Part shown: positions 18,901 through 27,898 of the stretch, piece after piece
Layout of the letters: the number at the start of each line of letters is the position of its first letter
How positions within the stretch are numbered: position 1 is the stretch's first letter
Source: Fluviicola sp. XM-24bin1
Lineage (GTDB): Bacteria; Bacteroidota; Bacteroidia; Flavobacteriales_D; Crocinitomicaceae
DNA length: 64,000 nucleotides
Assembly: GCA_003149635.1 (NCBI GenBank)
Contig: QCWI01000004.1
Location: 10,246 to 74,245 of the forward strand
Direction: 5' to 3'
Program-made: the position numbers and the translations under genes
Notes under the pieces: generated by a model
Told to the model about the DNA's origin: nothing
Database searches by the model: none
Seen by the model: only the letters and a program-made list of their open reading frames with translations

Positions 18901-19328
18901 AATGGAAAGAGCACTTACGTGAAATGGACGATTTGCGTTCAGCTGTAAGTCACGCTCAATACGAGCAGAAAGATCCACTTTTGGTATATAAGTTAGAATC
19001 CTTCGACTTGTTTAAGGCGATGTTGGTACGCTTGAATAGCGAAACTATTGAATTGCTCGCGAAGTTGGACATTCCACAAGTGGAGCAAATCGAAAGCACG
19101 AATAAATCGGCGCAAGTTCAGAACAACTACAGCAATGCTCAAACGAATGAGCAGAAAGAACAAGCACTTCCTGGACGTGAGGGTTACGAACAAGCAATGG
19201 CGAATTCAGCCGCGCAGCAACAGCAGCAAGTAAAACGCGAGCCGGTTGTAGCTGAGAAAAAGGTTGGAAGAAACGACCCTTGTCCTTGTGGAAGCGGCAA
19301 GAAATATAAGCAGTGTCACGGAAAATAA
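15984..19328 (+). CDS. secA: Preprotein translocase ATPase SecA
   Basis: 1114 residues. SecA drives export of unfolded preproteins through SecYEG using ATP. Walker A is in MQTGEGKTLV (about 191-200) and the DEAD-like box DEVDS starts at 299. The second nucleotide-binding fold shows TNMAGRGTDIKLGEG and RGRAGRQGDPGSSQFF. The C-terminus has the zinc motif CPCGSGKKYKQCHGK. Residues about 55-105 form a charged coiled-coil insertion, and another insertion lies near 340-470; these are usual in Bacteroidota and make the protein longer than E. coli SecA (about 900). Monocistronic, with a strong terminator behind it. Confidence 0.98.
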   Translation: MALNIMKSLFGDKSTKDRKEYQPIIDQANAQFAQVQSLSDDELRAKTPVFQKMITEATADLEKELAELQAKADDVNTPIQEKEELFESIDKMTGKIDAKIEEILEAILPEAFAVVKETARRWAENGQLEVTAQDFDIELSQQKDGITIENGKAIWHNSWTAAGAEVSWNMVHYDVQLMGGGVLHKGNIAEMQTGEGKTLVATLPVYLNALSGKGVHVVTVNDYLAKRDSEWMGPLYQFHGLTVDCIDKHRPNSAERRAAYKKDIIFGTNNEFGFDYLRDNMAGSIDDLVQQKHHYAIIDEVDSVLIDDARTPLIISGPTPRGDEHEFHQLKPRVENIVAAQRKFVNQCLTEAKKQLKVINGEVDAGKDAKEMLEEGGKALLRAYRGLPKNKALIKFLSEPGIRAHLQKTENFYMQEQGKHMKKIDKELFFVIEEKNNTIELTDKGIDLLSGNDDREFFVMPDIGSEIARLEKENLEPQAFQESKDQLVREYSIKSERIHSINQLLKAYALFEKEVEYVIMDGKVKIVDEQTGRIMEGRRYSDGLHQAIEAKENVTVEAATQTYATITLQNYFRMYHKLSGMTGTAETEAKEFWDIYELDVVVIPTNRPIQRNDQNDLVYKTAREKFNAVIEETEKLVAQNRPVLVGTTTVEISELLSRMLKMKGINHNVLNAKHHKQEAEIVAEAGKPGAVTIATNMAGRGTDIKLGEGVKEAGGLAIIGTERHDSRRVDRQLRGRAGRQGDPGSSQFFVSLEDDLMRKFGSERIAKLMDRLGLKEGEVITHSMVSKSIERAQKKVEENNFGIRKRLLEYDDVMNAQRKAIYKKRKNALFGDRLDLDVDNMFYDFCENISLSYGKEDFNKFEEELLRQLGMQSPVTAEEYESLDDVTLVERVYEGFRNRYDRKNARISERAFPQVKALFENPSNKYEFIVFPLTDGRREVRLNVSLEEAYNTNGSAIHKQLEKNIVLQMIDNEWKEHLREMDDLRSAVSHAQYEQKDPLLVYKLESFDLFKAMLVRLNSETIELLAKLDIPQVEQIESTNKSAQVQNNYSNAQTNEQKEQALPGREGYEQAMANSAAQQQQQVKREPVVAEKKVGRNDPCPCGSGKKYKQCHGK

Positions 19329-19351
19329 ATCCGTTTCAAATAGACTAAAGG

Positions 19352-19392
19352 AATCACCTCGTCCCGACAGATATCGGGAGGGGTGATTTTTT
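19352..19392 (+). terminator. secA terminator
   Basis: A long stem (AATCACCTCGTCCCGA against TCGGGAGGGGTGATT, with wobble/bulge) closes over a short ACAGATA loop and is followed by eight T, 23 bases past the secA stop. Confidence 0.9.
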
Positions 19393-19533
19393 TTGATCGC
19401 AACTATTGAAGATAGTCATTCTAAAGGTGAAACGCTAGAAAAATCTGATTTTCTATATCGGAATAATCCGATAAAGGTTTATTCCAATATTCCAATTTTG
19501 CCTTATTATAAATAATACAACCTTCATTTCATC

Positions 19534-19541
19534 TATCTTTG
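19534..19541 (+). promoter_or_regulatory. -7 box TATCTTTG, leaderless spacing
   Basis: Matches TAnnTTTG and ends 4 bases before the ATG at 19546 (TATCTTTGCGACATG). No clear -33 element at the usual distance. Confidence 0.6.
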
Positions 19542-19545
19542 CGAC

Positions 19546-20307
19546 ATGTTTCAAAAGGTATCCATTATCGGCTCTGGCAACGTAGCCACACAACTAGGTA
19601 AAGCTCTGGTTAATAATGGAACCGTTGTTACCCACGTAGCTTCGAAGAACAGAGATCATGCTCAAGAACTTGCCAACCTTTTGAAGGCTGACGCATGCTC
19701 GCTGGACGAATTACCCAATCAATTCACTATCATCTGCGTTTCAGACGACGCCATTTCAGCCGTATGTTCAGAGATCGCGGAAGGAATTCCTTTGGTTTAT
19801 ACATCAGGTTCGGTTGGTTTGGAAGACCTTCCAAGTCGAGATAGAATCGGTGTCCTCTACCCACTCCAGACTATTTCAAAAACGGGAACCGTTGATATGA
19901 AATCTGTACCCTTCTTGGTGGAATCTAAAAACGAATCGTTTCAGAGGGAGATTTATGAATTTGCTCTTGTTCTCAGTCCCTCCACGCACATTGTAAACTC
20001 GGAACAACGACGAAAGATTCATATGGCCGCAGTTTGGATCAACAATTTCACGAACCACATTGTTTATCAAGCGCAAAAGATTACCGAAGATCAGCAATTG
20101 GACTATCGACTGTTACTTCCTCTGCTCAAGGAAACACTGAACAAACTGGATCATCAATCCGCTTTTGAAGCTCAAACTGGACCAGCGAGACGCGGAGATT
20201 CTAATACCATTGAAAAGCACCTAAACGCTCAATCGGGGACTGCCCGAGAACTCTACGAACTATTGACAAAAAGTATTAACGAAACCTATAACGATGAAGA
20301 GTTATAA
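19546..20307 (+). CDS. Rossmann-fold DUF2520 protein (NADP-oxidoreductase-like)
   Basis: 253 residues. The N-terminal Rossmann fold has the dinucleotide motif IGSGNVA at 9-15 (G-x-G-x-x-A). The C-terminal part carries the DUF2520 signature TGPARRGD near residue 217, preceded by a helical region. Such proteins resemble F420-dependent NADP reductases and pyrroline carboxylate reductases by fold, but the substrate is not known. Its end overlaps the KdsC-like gene by 14 bp, so the two are co-translated, as is common in Bacteroidota. The ATG is chosen because it lies directly at a -7 box and starts the Rossmann strand. Confidence 0.85.
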   Translation: MFQKVSIIGSGNVATQLGKALVNNGTVVTHVASKNRDHAQELANLLKADACSLDELPNQFTIICVSDDAISAVCSEIAEGIPLVYTSGSVGLEDLPSRDRIGVLYPLQTISKTGTVDMKSVPFLVESKNESFQREIYEFALVLSPSTHIVNSEQRRKIHMAAVWINNFTNHIVYQAQKITEDQQLDYRLLLPLLKETLNKLDHQSAFEAQTGPARRGDSNTIEKHLNAQSGTARELYELLTKSINETYNDEEL

Positions 20308-20812
20308 AGAAAACCTGCCATCGATTACCACTTTTGTTTTCGACGTGGATGGCGTGTTTACGGATGGAAGCGTCATGTTGCTTAACGACGAAGTTGTAAG
20401 AACCTTGAGTTCTCGCGATGGTTACGCCATGCAGTATGCAGCGAAATTGGGCTATCGGATCCTCATCGTTACTGGAGGGAATTCGGAAGCGGTAAAAGTT
20501 CGGTTAGAAAATTTGGGTGCTACGGAAGTATGTCTGCAATCCGAAAACAAAATGGAAGTGTACGAGCGATTGAAAAGCGAGTACAATTTTAATGATGAAG
20601 AAGTCCTATATATGGGAGATGATATTCCCGACTATCAAGTGATGAAGAAGGTAAAAGTTGCGACCTGTCCTCAGGATGCAGCGGTGGAGATCAAAGGCAT
20701 CTCCCACTATCAATCGCCTATCGACGGTGGAAAAGGGTGCGTACGTGATGTGATTGAGCAAACGTTGCGCTCACAAGGAAAATGGTTCAGCGAAGCCGCT
20801 TTTGAGTGGTAG
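20294..20812 (+). CDS. kdsC: KdsC-like HAD-IIIA phosphatase (3-deoxy-D-manno-octulosonate 8-phosphate phosphatase)
   Basis: 172 residues, the family length. HAD motif I is FDVDGVFTDG with nucleophile D17 and acid/base D19. Motif II is IVTGGNSE and motif III/IV is MGDDIPDYQVM. KdsC removes phosphate from KDO-8-phosphate on the way to the lipopolysaccharide inner core. Some homologues are YrbI-type or act on other sugar acids, and the sequence alone does not separate them. It overlaps the DUF2520 gene by 14 bp and ends 1 bp from the convergent gene at 20814. Confidence 0.85.
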   Translation: MKSYKENLPSITTFVFDVDGVFTDGSVMLLNDEVVRTLSSRDGYAMQYAAKLGYRILIVTGGNSEAVKVRLENLGATEVCLQSENKMEVYERLKSEYNFNDEEVLYMGDDIPDYQVMKKVKVATCPQDAAVEIKGISHYQSPIDGGKGCVRDVIEQTLRSQGKWFSEAAFEW

Positions 20813-20813
20813 A

Positions 20814-22280
20814 CTATCGAATGATAATCTGCTTCGCCCCAAGGAAAACTCCCTCGTTATAGAATTGCAGGAAGTACATTCCAGCTTGAATACCCTCTAC
20901 TGCAATTGAAGTTTCTGAATTCGAAATTGCTCCAGAAACCAGCAATTTCCCATCCAAGTTCACCAATGCAAAACGATCTATTTCTGCATCGCCTACTACT
21001 GCATTAAGAATGTCTGAAGTAGGGTTGGGATAAACTAAAATTGAATTGAGAGCTTCTATTTCCTCTTGCCCAACGAAATCCAAAATGAAAGGGGTTTCTG
21101 GTACAACCGGATAATCGAACCCTGGGCCGATTTTCAAAATACACATGGCCGTGCCTCCGTTCGGTAACGATTCATAGCCAACGAATACTGCGCCACCATC
21201 ATAAGTTTCGACACCGTGAAACAATCGATCTTCTCCGTAAGAAGTTGTGTTCGTTGCCGCTCCGAGCGGTGTGGAATAATAGTTATTTAGACCAATAAAG
21301 AAATTCGAATATGGTGAAGGCTCCAAAGGGTCATGAAAACGAAATGCCGAATACTTATTTTGATTATTGATAATAGGACAGATTACATCTTCAATCATAT
21401 TCCCAGCGCTTTGATACGCTTGCATGATAAACTCTCCGCCTTCCGCCAATGACAAATTACGGACGTGGCGCATTCGATTATATGTGGAAGTATCATCTAA
21501 TTTAAAACTTCCAACTCCGAATAATGTATCGTTTGACACCATAAAATCATTAATAAAAGTAGACCCCGGAGAAATGCTCACGGTATCACTCCAAATCAAA
21601 GATCCATCCTCGTGAATTAATTCAATGAAACCAAATGACTGCTGATTTAATGTATCCCAATGATTGGAAGAAACTAAGAACATTGAATCTTGGTACGACT
21701 CAATATTAGTTACCTCGTCGGCTCCTTTTCTACTTACCTCCTGCGTCCATACGGTATCGCCAAATACATCTAGGCGCATAATTGAGTAATCCTCCGCTTG
21801 GGTGCTTGAGCCATATCGTTTCACTCCAACGATTAACCCCGAATCTTGAGTCATTGCCGATTCTGTAACCTCCTCCCAAACTGCCCCAGGGTATGTTCTT
21901 TCCCAAATTACACTGCCTTGATCGTCCACAAAAGTGATCCAAGCATCAAAATCTCCGGCAATTCCTGTTGTTCTTCCCATCAGATACGTACCGAAGTTCT
22001 GCTTGTGTTCGAGATCGTAAAAACCATCATTTTCAGGCCCTCCATAAGGAATTGACCAAAGTAGATTTCCGTATTTATTCACTCTAAGTAAAAACCCATC
22101 CGCGTGCCCGACGTTAAAGCTTCCTGAAGTTCCTGCGACTAAGTAACTAGAATCAGGCAATTCCACCACATCATGTGCATAATCAAACTCCTCTCCGCCG
22201 AATAAACGATAGAAGCTAATTTGACTGAAGGCAGTCGAAAGTGAAGAAATCATGACAAGTAGTAGTAGCGTTTTTCTCAT
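20814..22280 (-). CDS. T9SS cargo protein, beta-propeller-like, copy 2 of a tandem pair
   Basis: 488 residues with signal peptide MRKTLLLLVMISSLSTAFSQ. The body (about 20-390) repeats the pattern D-G-x-x-L/W-x-x-x-Y-G with D-S-S-Y-L-V-A-G-T-S blades, resembling the delta-60 / SBBP-type propellers of exported Bacteroidota proteins. The C-terminal about 75 residues (NSILVYPNPTSD, GMYFLQFYNEG, KQIIIR) form a T9SS type A sorting domain. It is a paralogue of the gene ending 4 bp upstream, with the same length of 488 and the same opening ISFYR/ISFFR. Substrate unknown. Confidence 0.85.
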   Translation of the reverse strand: MRKTLLLLVMISSLSTAFSQISFYRLFGGEEFDYAHDVVELPDSSYLVAGTSGSFNVGHADGFLLRVNKYGNLLWSIPYGGPENDGFYDLEHKQNFGTYLMGRTTGIAGDFDAWITFVDDQGSVIWERTYPGAVWEEVTESAMTQDSGLIVGVKRYGSSTQAEDYSIMRLDVFGDTVWTQEVSRKGADEVTNIESYQDSMFLVSSNHWDTLNQQSFGFIELIHEDGSLIWSDTVSISPGSTFINDFMVSNDTLFGVGSFKLDDTSTYNRMRHVRNLSLAEGGEFIMQAYQSAGNMIEDVICPIINNQNKYSAFRFHDPLEPSPYSNFFIGLNNYYSTPLGAATNTTSYGEDRLFHGVETYDGGAVFVGYESLPNGGTAMCILKIGPGFDYPVVPETPFILDFVGQEEIEALNSILVYPNPTSDILNAVVGDAEIDRFALVNLDGKLLVSGAISNSETSIAVEGIQAGMYFLQFYNEGVFLGAKQIIIR

Positions 22281-22284
22281 GAGC

Positions 22285-23751
22285 CTATTGAATTACAATT
22301 CGATTAATAGCCTTTCCATTCGCCGTGGCAATTTGGAGTAGGTAAACACCACTTGGCAAAGCAGATGTTTGAATATTTGCATCACCTGAAATGGCGCCTT
22401 CAGCAACGACATTCCCTGAGACACCCATTAATTGATACGTACCTGCGTCTCCGGTTGGCAACTCGATAAATAGCCAATCTTGAGCGGGATTCGGATATAC
22501 TTTCACGTCTAATGAATTGAACTGTTCCTCAACATTAACAACAGCCGTATAACCCACCACATCCGTTAAAGGATACACTTCATCCGCACCGATTTTCAAA
22601 AGGAAAATAGTTCCACCCCCGCTTCCTAACATCGTATTCTGGCTGTAACCAACAAGAATGGCACCTCCATCACTCGTTCGGATGAATTCTCCACTTACAT
22701 CAGGCTCTTCGTGTTCGATAAATGCCACTGAATTCTGGTAAAACATAAATGTATTACCCAGTTGAATATTCAGGTCGGTTCCATTCATGTTAGTACTTGA
22801 TGGAACGTTCTGAGAACTCATCGACATGTATCGACTTGAGTTATTATCGTATGATGTAAATACATCTCCGTGCCAATCTCCATCAACGGTGGAATTAAAA
22901 CAAGAAATATTGCCGAAACCATTTACTGTAAGGTTCGAACGATAGAAAGTATTGTCCCACTGGTCGGCACTATTCATTCGGTGACTTCCCAAAGCTTGAA
23001 CCGTATCCCCGATGATATGTAAGTCGTTCAATTCGTATTCCCCTGCATAGGTTTTGAAGAGTAAGGTATCCAACATTTGACCGTTGTCATGGATTTTATA
23101 AATCACACCTTTCGCTTGAGCCGAATCGGCATAATGCCATGATCCACCGACGTATAGCAAGGAATCCTGATAGATATCAACCGACATGGCGATATCGTCG
23201 CCCATGTTTTCAAGCGTCTTTGTCCAGAGTGTATCTCCGTTTTTATCGGTTCGAACCATAAACATGTCCGTTCCGAAGATCCCATTTTGGCGTTCGCCGA
23301 CCATGATCGTCCCTGTATCACGTGTAAGCGCAGCGTCCATCATGCGTTCCCAGTTTCCGTCTCCGTAGGTGTTATGCCATTCCTCAAAACCGGAATCATC
23401 TACTTTCACGAGGTAGAAATCGTAATCACCAGAACCGTAAGAATTCGAATATCCACAAACGAAGTATCCAAAATTCTCTTTGTGGAGAACACGTCTTCCC
23501 CACTCAGTTTCCAATCCTCCATAATGATTCGACCACAGTTTATTTCCGAGACTGTCAACATGCATTAGAAATGCTTGCCCGTTCCCTGTAAAGCTTCCAG
23601 AGGTACCAGTAATAACGTAGCTACTATCCTCCAACTGAACAATACCCTGACCGAAATCGTAGGAATTATCCGAATAGTGACGGAAGAAGCTAATCTGCGC
23701 CGAAGCCAATACTGGAAGTACTATAAATGCTATTTTGACTAGAATCTGCAT
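22285..23751 (-). CDS. T9SS cargo protein, beta-propeller-like, copy 1 of a tandem pair
   Basis: 488 residues. The signal peptide ends near LPVLASAQ. The propeller-like body has D-S-S-Y-V-I-T-G-T-S-G-S-F and GNKLWSNHYGG motifs. The C-terminal T9SS type A domain begins near LDVKVYPNPAQDW and ends with GKAINRIVIQ. Its start overlaps the end of the DUF5723 gene by 13 bp and it is followed after 4 bp by its paralogue, so both are translated in one operon. A tandem duplication is the simplest origin. Confidence 0.85.
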   Translation of the reverse strand: MQILVKIAFIVLPVLASAQISFFRHYSDNSYDFGQGIVQLEDSSYVITGTSGSFTGNGQAFLMHVDSLGNKLWSNHYGGLETEWGRRVLHKENFGYFVCGYSNSYGSGDYDFYLVKVDDSGFEEWHNTYGDGNWERMMDAALTRDTGTIMVGERQNGIFGTDMFMVRTDKNGDTLWTKTLENMGDDIAMSVDIYQDSLLYVGGSWHYADSAQAKGVIYKIHDNGQMLDTLLFKTYAGEYELNDLHIIGDTVQALGSHRMNSADQWDNTFYRSNLTVNGFGNISCFNSTVDGDWHGDVFTSYDNNSSRYMSMSSQNVPSSTNMNGTDLNIQLGNTFMFYQNSVAFIEHEEPDVSGEFIRTSDGGAILVGYSQNTMLGSGGGTIFLLKIGADEVYPLTDVVGYTAVVNVEEQFNSLDVKVYPNPAQDWLFIELPTGDAGTYQLMGVSGNVVAEGAISGDANIQTSALPSGVYLLQIATANGKAINRIVIQ

Positions 23752-24962
23752 ACGGCGTTTAGATACATTGAAGTTCCGTTTCCTCCAGATCTCATAAATC
23801 CAGAGAAGTTATCCGAACCGATTCCCAGTCCGAATTTATCCCAGTTGAATTGTCCATAGGCTCCAAATCGTAATCCAGAGAAGCCTCCGAAAGTTACGCT
23901 GGCACCTGCATGGATGTGCTCATTAATGCGATAATCTGCACCCGCAAATCCAAGAGGCGAGAAAATCAAACTTGGATACACACGCAATCCGAAGAAGGAT
24001 TGCAATTTCTTATCGCTTTGGTTATCGACCATTTTTGATACCTGAATGAATCCTGGTAACAAAAAGAGCGAATTCACATCTTGTGAACGAATTCCTAAAG
24101 TGTCCAATACACTGATGCTATCGCTGAAATATCCATTCTCAGAAATCAATTGTTCGAATCGGAAACCGTCAAAAACGATCGTTGTATCGAAACTATATTT
24201 CTTCTGTGCTTCGTACATGTAGCCGAATCCAAGATTTTGAGATTTGAACTGTAGATAAGCGTTATCTCCTTTCACCCAAGAAATCGGAATGCGGAAATCA
24301 AAATCGACACCAACTCCGAAACCTTGATTGAATTTCGCCGACTGACCCATCGTCACATCTCCATCCATCACCAAAGTTAACTCTTGTCCATCTGCTGATT
24401 GACGCAATTCAAAATCACGAAAATCAGCATCAATTCGAGAATTGATATTGAATAGATTCAATCGAACACTAGATTTGCTTTTCACATCGTAGAAGCCGAA
24501 ACCAACGCGTTGCATAGCAGTAAAATTCGCATCCATCCCAGAAAGCACCATCGTGTCTCCAATGTAACTCTGGTTTCCGAAGAAAAGCAATCCGAAAGCA
24601 TCACGGCCGTACAAAGCCCCTCCAAAGTAATTCACTCCAGCAGAAATTTCATACCCCCAATCTTTCTTCTTGAAAATCTTCTTGGTTGAATTTCGATAGT
24701 AGATTTCTCCACCTGCATTCACTCCAATACGATTCACCACTGAATGTCTTGCCAAAGAATTATTCTTGAGCGTAGAATCTATAAATCCACCGAGGAATAA
24801 TCGGTTGGTGACACCATTTTGAACTGCCGTAGCACCATAATCACCGATGGTATTCACGCCAATTTCATTGGCATACACCGTTGTATCCGATTGGTTGGTG
24901 TACATCTGAGCACTTACCCCGAAACTGAAAAGTGCAAAGAAGAATAAGGTAACTATTCTCAT
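23739..24962 (-). CDS. DUF5723-family outer-membrane protein
   Basis: 407 residues. The signal peptide is MRIVTLFFFALFSFGVSAQ. The body consists of alternating amphipathic strands (FGFGYMYEAQKKYSF, FGLRVYPSLIF) and ends with an aromatic residue (YLNAVCRF), as outer-membrane beta-barrels do. I match it to the Bacteroidota DUF5723 group, for which no biochemical role is established. It overlaps the upstream lipoprotein gene by 1 bp (ATG and stop share a base) and the downstream cargo gene by 13 bp, so this looks like one envelope-protein operon. Confidence 0.75.
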   Translation of the reverse strand: MRIVTLFFFALFSFGVSAQMYTNQSDTTVYANEIGVNTIGDYGATAVQNGVTNRLFLGGFIDSTLKNNSLARHSVVNRIGVNAGGEIYYRNSTKKIFKKKDWGYEISAGVNYFGGALYGRDAFGLLFFGNQSYIGDTMVLSGMDANFTAMQRVGFGFYDVKSKSSVRLNLFNINSRIDADFRDFELRQSADGQELTLVMDGDVTMGQSAKFNQGFGVGVDFDFRIPISWVKGDNAYLQFKSQNLGFGYMYEAQKKYSFDTTIVFDGFRFEQLISENGYFSDSISVLDTLGIRSQDVNSLFLLPGFIQVSKMVDNQSDKKLQSFFGLRVYPSLIFSPLGFAGADYRINEHIHAGASVTFGGFSGLRFGAYGQFNWDKFGLGIGSDNFSGFMRSGGNGTSMYLNAVCRF

Positions 24963-26542
24963 TAGAATCGGTTTTCAGTTTTGAATTCAGAACGAAGCTT
25001 CAATTCGATAAAGGCGTTCTCTGGAATTAAGATTTGCTGGTTAACTCCAGTCGATGGATCTGGCGAATTCATTTCTGCTCGAACGATGACACGTTGCACG
25101 TCATTTACGTTCGCAATAACGGCATCAGACAAAGAGAATACCACCTCCGACGGCTGCACCAATACATTCGTATTCAAATCAAGAACCCCATACTGTGAAG
25201 ACTCAATAACGTCGGTTCCTTGAATCGTGTGTAGCAATGCTCCATTCGCTCCAAGGAGATACATCGTTACATTGGCACTAAATGGGAATCCGTTTTTCGC
25301 TTTTAAGATCAAATCTCCAGAAACGACACGTGTTTGATCCGGATCTTGATTCAATGTCAAATCGAAGGTATCTTGAAGCACCAAGGCATCCATTCCAATG
25401 GACAATGGCATCTGCGCTTTCAATTTCACGCGAACGCGGCTTTGAGGAAATACTTGATCCCATCCACCGGAAACGTTACCCCAAGGATTCAATTCAAACT
25501 TATATGCCACTTTATGATTGACACCTAAGTTTTCGAGGTACTCTTCAATATTACTGTTTGAAGCATTGAAGGAAAGCGTTGTAAACGACGGCGCCAAAGA
25601 ATTCCAGTTTCCAGTTGCCGGGTTCACTGTGATATCTGTTCCGATATTCGGCCCCATCAAATTCACTGTGTTATTCAAAGCATTCGTGTTGCTCACCATA
25701 TTGATGTTCGCCACTGCTCCAACCTTGATTCCGTTTTCAACCTCGAAATCCAAAGAAAGATTTGAGATGTCTAATAATCCACTTTGGTAGATGTCCAATT
25801 GCGTTAAATCAATAGATGTCGTGTCATTCAAAATGGTATTACCGAAGTACCCTTGTGCGTAAAAGATTTTCACGTCGCGGAACTTCGCTTCTACTCGTGT
25901 CACGTCTCCATCGTAAATCCATGCTGAGCTACCATTGGGATCGGTAACAACAGAAAAATCTGCTACCAATTCGTTATATCCTCCTCCTGATTGACCAGAA
26001 AGATCCATCGTGTAACCCGATAAATCCAAAGTAGCCTCGGCAACTCCAGGTTGACCGTTTGAAGCCGGCGGTGCTGGAATAGTGCGAAGGAAAACTCCAT
26101 TATCATCTGTTACATTATCCAGCTTAATAATAAAGTAGGCAACGGTTTCAATAGGATTCTCCAATTTAACATCGATAAATCCTTCTTCTAGCGTGATGGT
26201 CTTCATCTGAACATCGCCCAATTGCAAGTCATACGTTTCCGCAGATCCTGCATATGTGAACCCAGGTGAAAGTTCCAAATTTACCGCTGAAACATAGTTG
26301 TTCACGATAGTCGTGTCCGGGATTACCACAAGATCACTGATAGAAACATCGAACAAGTTTCGCGTTAAATCTATCGCGTAATAACCGTTAGATACCGTTA
26401 AGGTTGAATCGTTGACAAGGTTTGCAAAAGAAAGGGTATCGTTTACAAGGGGTGCATTCCAATCGCTTTCCCAAACCGCTGCTTCCTTCTTACAGGAAGT
26501 CACAGCCAGAGCGAGCAGCGTGCACAATAGCAAATATCTCAT
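24962..26542 (-). CDS. Large lipoprotein of unknown function
   Basis: 526 residues with a lipoprotein signal peptide: MRYLLLCTLLALAVTSCKKE, lipobox Cys at residue 17. The rest is beta-rich with Asn/Asp/Thr-rich loops and no recognisable catalytic motif. It resembles Bacteroidota surface lipoproteins found beside DUF5723 barrels, and the adjacent barrel gene overlaps it by 1 bp, suggesting the two products act together. It follows the thiolase stop by 34 bp in the same direction. Confidence 0.75.
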   Translation of the reverse strand: MRYLLLCTLLALAVTSCKKEAAVWESDWNAPLVNDTLSFANLVNDSTLTVSNGYYAIDLTRNLFDVSISDLVVIPDTTIVNNYVSAVNLELSPGFTYAGSAETYDLQLGDVQMKTITLEEGFIDVKLENPIETVAYFIIKLDNVTDDNGVFLRTIPAPPASNGQPGVAEATLDLSGYTMDLSGQSGGGYNELVADFSVVTDPNGSSAWIYDGDVTRVEAKFRDVKIFYAQGYFGNTILNDTTSIDLTQLDIYQSGLLDISNLSLDFEVENGIKVGAVANINMVSNTNALNNTVNLMGPNIGTDITVNPATGNWNSLAPSFTTLSFNASNSNIEEYLENLGVNHKVAYKFELNPWGNVSGGWDQVFPQSRVRVKLKAQMPLSIGMDALVLQDTFDLTLNQDPDQTRVVSGDLILKAKNGFPFSANVTMYLLGANGALLHTIQGTDVIESSQYGVLDLNTNVLVQPSEVVFSLSDAVIANVNDVQRVIVRAEMNSPDPSTGVNQQILIPENAFIELKLRSEFKTENRF

Positions 26543-26576
26543 GTTGTAGTAACGTTTTATAGTTTAGGCAGGTTGG

Positions 26577-27785
26577 CTATGCTTTCTCTAAAATTGTTGC
26601 ATATCCCTGACCAACACCAATACACATGCTTACCAAAGCGTATTTTTTGTTGGATTTTTGCAATTCTATCGCCGCTGTATGAAGGATTCTAGCTCCGGTC
26701 ATTCCAAGTGGATGCCCCAATGCAATTGCCCCTCCATTCGGGTTAATTCTTTCGTCGTTATCTTCCAATCCCAATTTGCGCGTACATGCTAATACCTGTG
26801 CGGCGAATGCCTCGTTCAATTCTAGGATATCCATTTGATCTAGCGTCAAACCTGTGCGCTCCAATACTTTTTGTGAAGCATATACCGGCCCGATCCCCAT
26901 AATACGAGGTTCTACCCCAGCAACTGCCGCTCCTACGATTCTCGCCAAAGGCTTCATCCCATTCTTGTTGATAGCACCTTCCGAGGCGATCAACAATGCC
27001 GCGGCACCATCGTTCAATCCGGAAGCATTACCTGCTGTTACCGAACCATCTTTCTTAAACGCAGGACGCAATCCACTTAAAATTTCCATGGTTGTTCCCG
27101 GTCGGTTGAACTCATCAGTATCAAAAATGATAGGATCTTTCTTGCGTTCCGGAATCAACACTGGAACAATTTCCTCCGCCAATCGACCCGACTTAATAGC
27201 TTCGGCTGCTTTCATCTGAGACCAGTACGAAAATTGATCTTGCGCCTCACGCTCAATCCCATACTTCTCCACCAAATTCTCAGCAGTCATTCCCATTCCA
27301 TCTGTTCCGTAGAGCTCTTCCATCTTCGGGTTGATGAAACGCCATCCGAAAGAAGAATCGTGCATTTGCGCATCGCGACCGTAAGGCTTCGATACTTTGG
27401 AAATTACCCACGGACCTCTTGTCATATGCTCAACTCCACCTGAAATGTAAATATCTCCTGCTCCGTCTTTAATTGCACGAGCCGCGTTGATTGTGGAAGC
27501 CATTCCAGAAGCACACAATCGGTTCACTGTCTCACCTCCAACTTGCCATGGAAGTCCAGCAAGCAATCCGCTCATTCTGGCCACATTTCGGTTGTCCTCT
27601 CCAGCCTGATTGGCACAACCAAAAATTACATCTTCGACCGACATTGGGTCTAACGTGTTATTTCGTTGCATCAATTCCTTGATGACCAAAGCGCCAAGAT
27701 CGTCTGTTCTCACAGGAGCTAATGTACCGCCAAAATTACCGATGGGTGTGCGAACGCCATCTACAATAAATACTTCCTTCGACAT
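26577..27785 (-). CDS. Acetyl-CoA C-acyltransferase (thiolase), 3-oxoadipyl-CoA-thiolase-like
   Basis: 402 residues, normal for a thiolase. The acyl-binding nucleophile is C91 in [11 protein letters not shown]358 in [11 protein letters not shown] and C388 in SMCIGVGQG complete the active site. The N-terminal word [16 protein letters not shown] and the block GWRFINPKM resemble PcaF/PaaJ (3-oxoadipyl-CoA thiolase) more than FadA, but the substrate is not decided by sequence. No other beta-oxidation or aromatic-degradation gene lies next to it. It is divergent from the TPR gene at 27899 and upstream of the envelope-protein genes. Confidence 0.93.
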   Translation of the reverse strand: MSKEVFIVDGVRTPIGNFGGTLAPVRTDDLGALVIKELMQRNNTLDPMSVEDVIFGCANQAGEDNRNVARMSGLLAGLPWQVGGETVNRLCASGMASTINAARAIKDGAGDIYISGGVEHMTRGPWVISKVSKPYGRDAQMHDSSFGWRFINPKMEELYGTDGMGMTAENLVEKYGIEREAQDQFSYWSQMKAAEAIKSGRLAEEIVPVLIPERKKDPIIFDTDEFNRPGTTMEILSGLRPAFKKDGSVTAGNASGLNDGAAALLIASEGAINKNGMKPLARIVGAAVAGVEPRIMGIGPVYASQKVLERTGLTLDQMDILELNEAFAAQVLACTRKLGLEDNDERINPNGGAIALGHPLGMTGARILHTAAIELQKSNKKYALVSMCIGVGQGYATILEKA

Positions 27786-27898
27786 AGTTATGATTTGAGC
27801 GCTAAAATTAACGAAATCCTCTCGTTGTTAATAACTTCTTCCCCTTTCTTCGGCACAAAGTTTGTAAATTGGATGCCCGAACCCAAAAACTGTAAACC

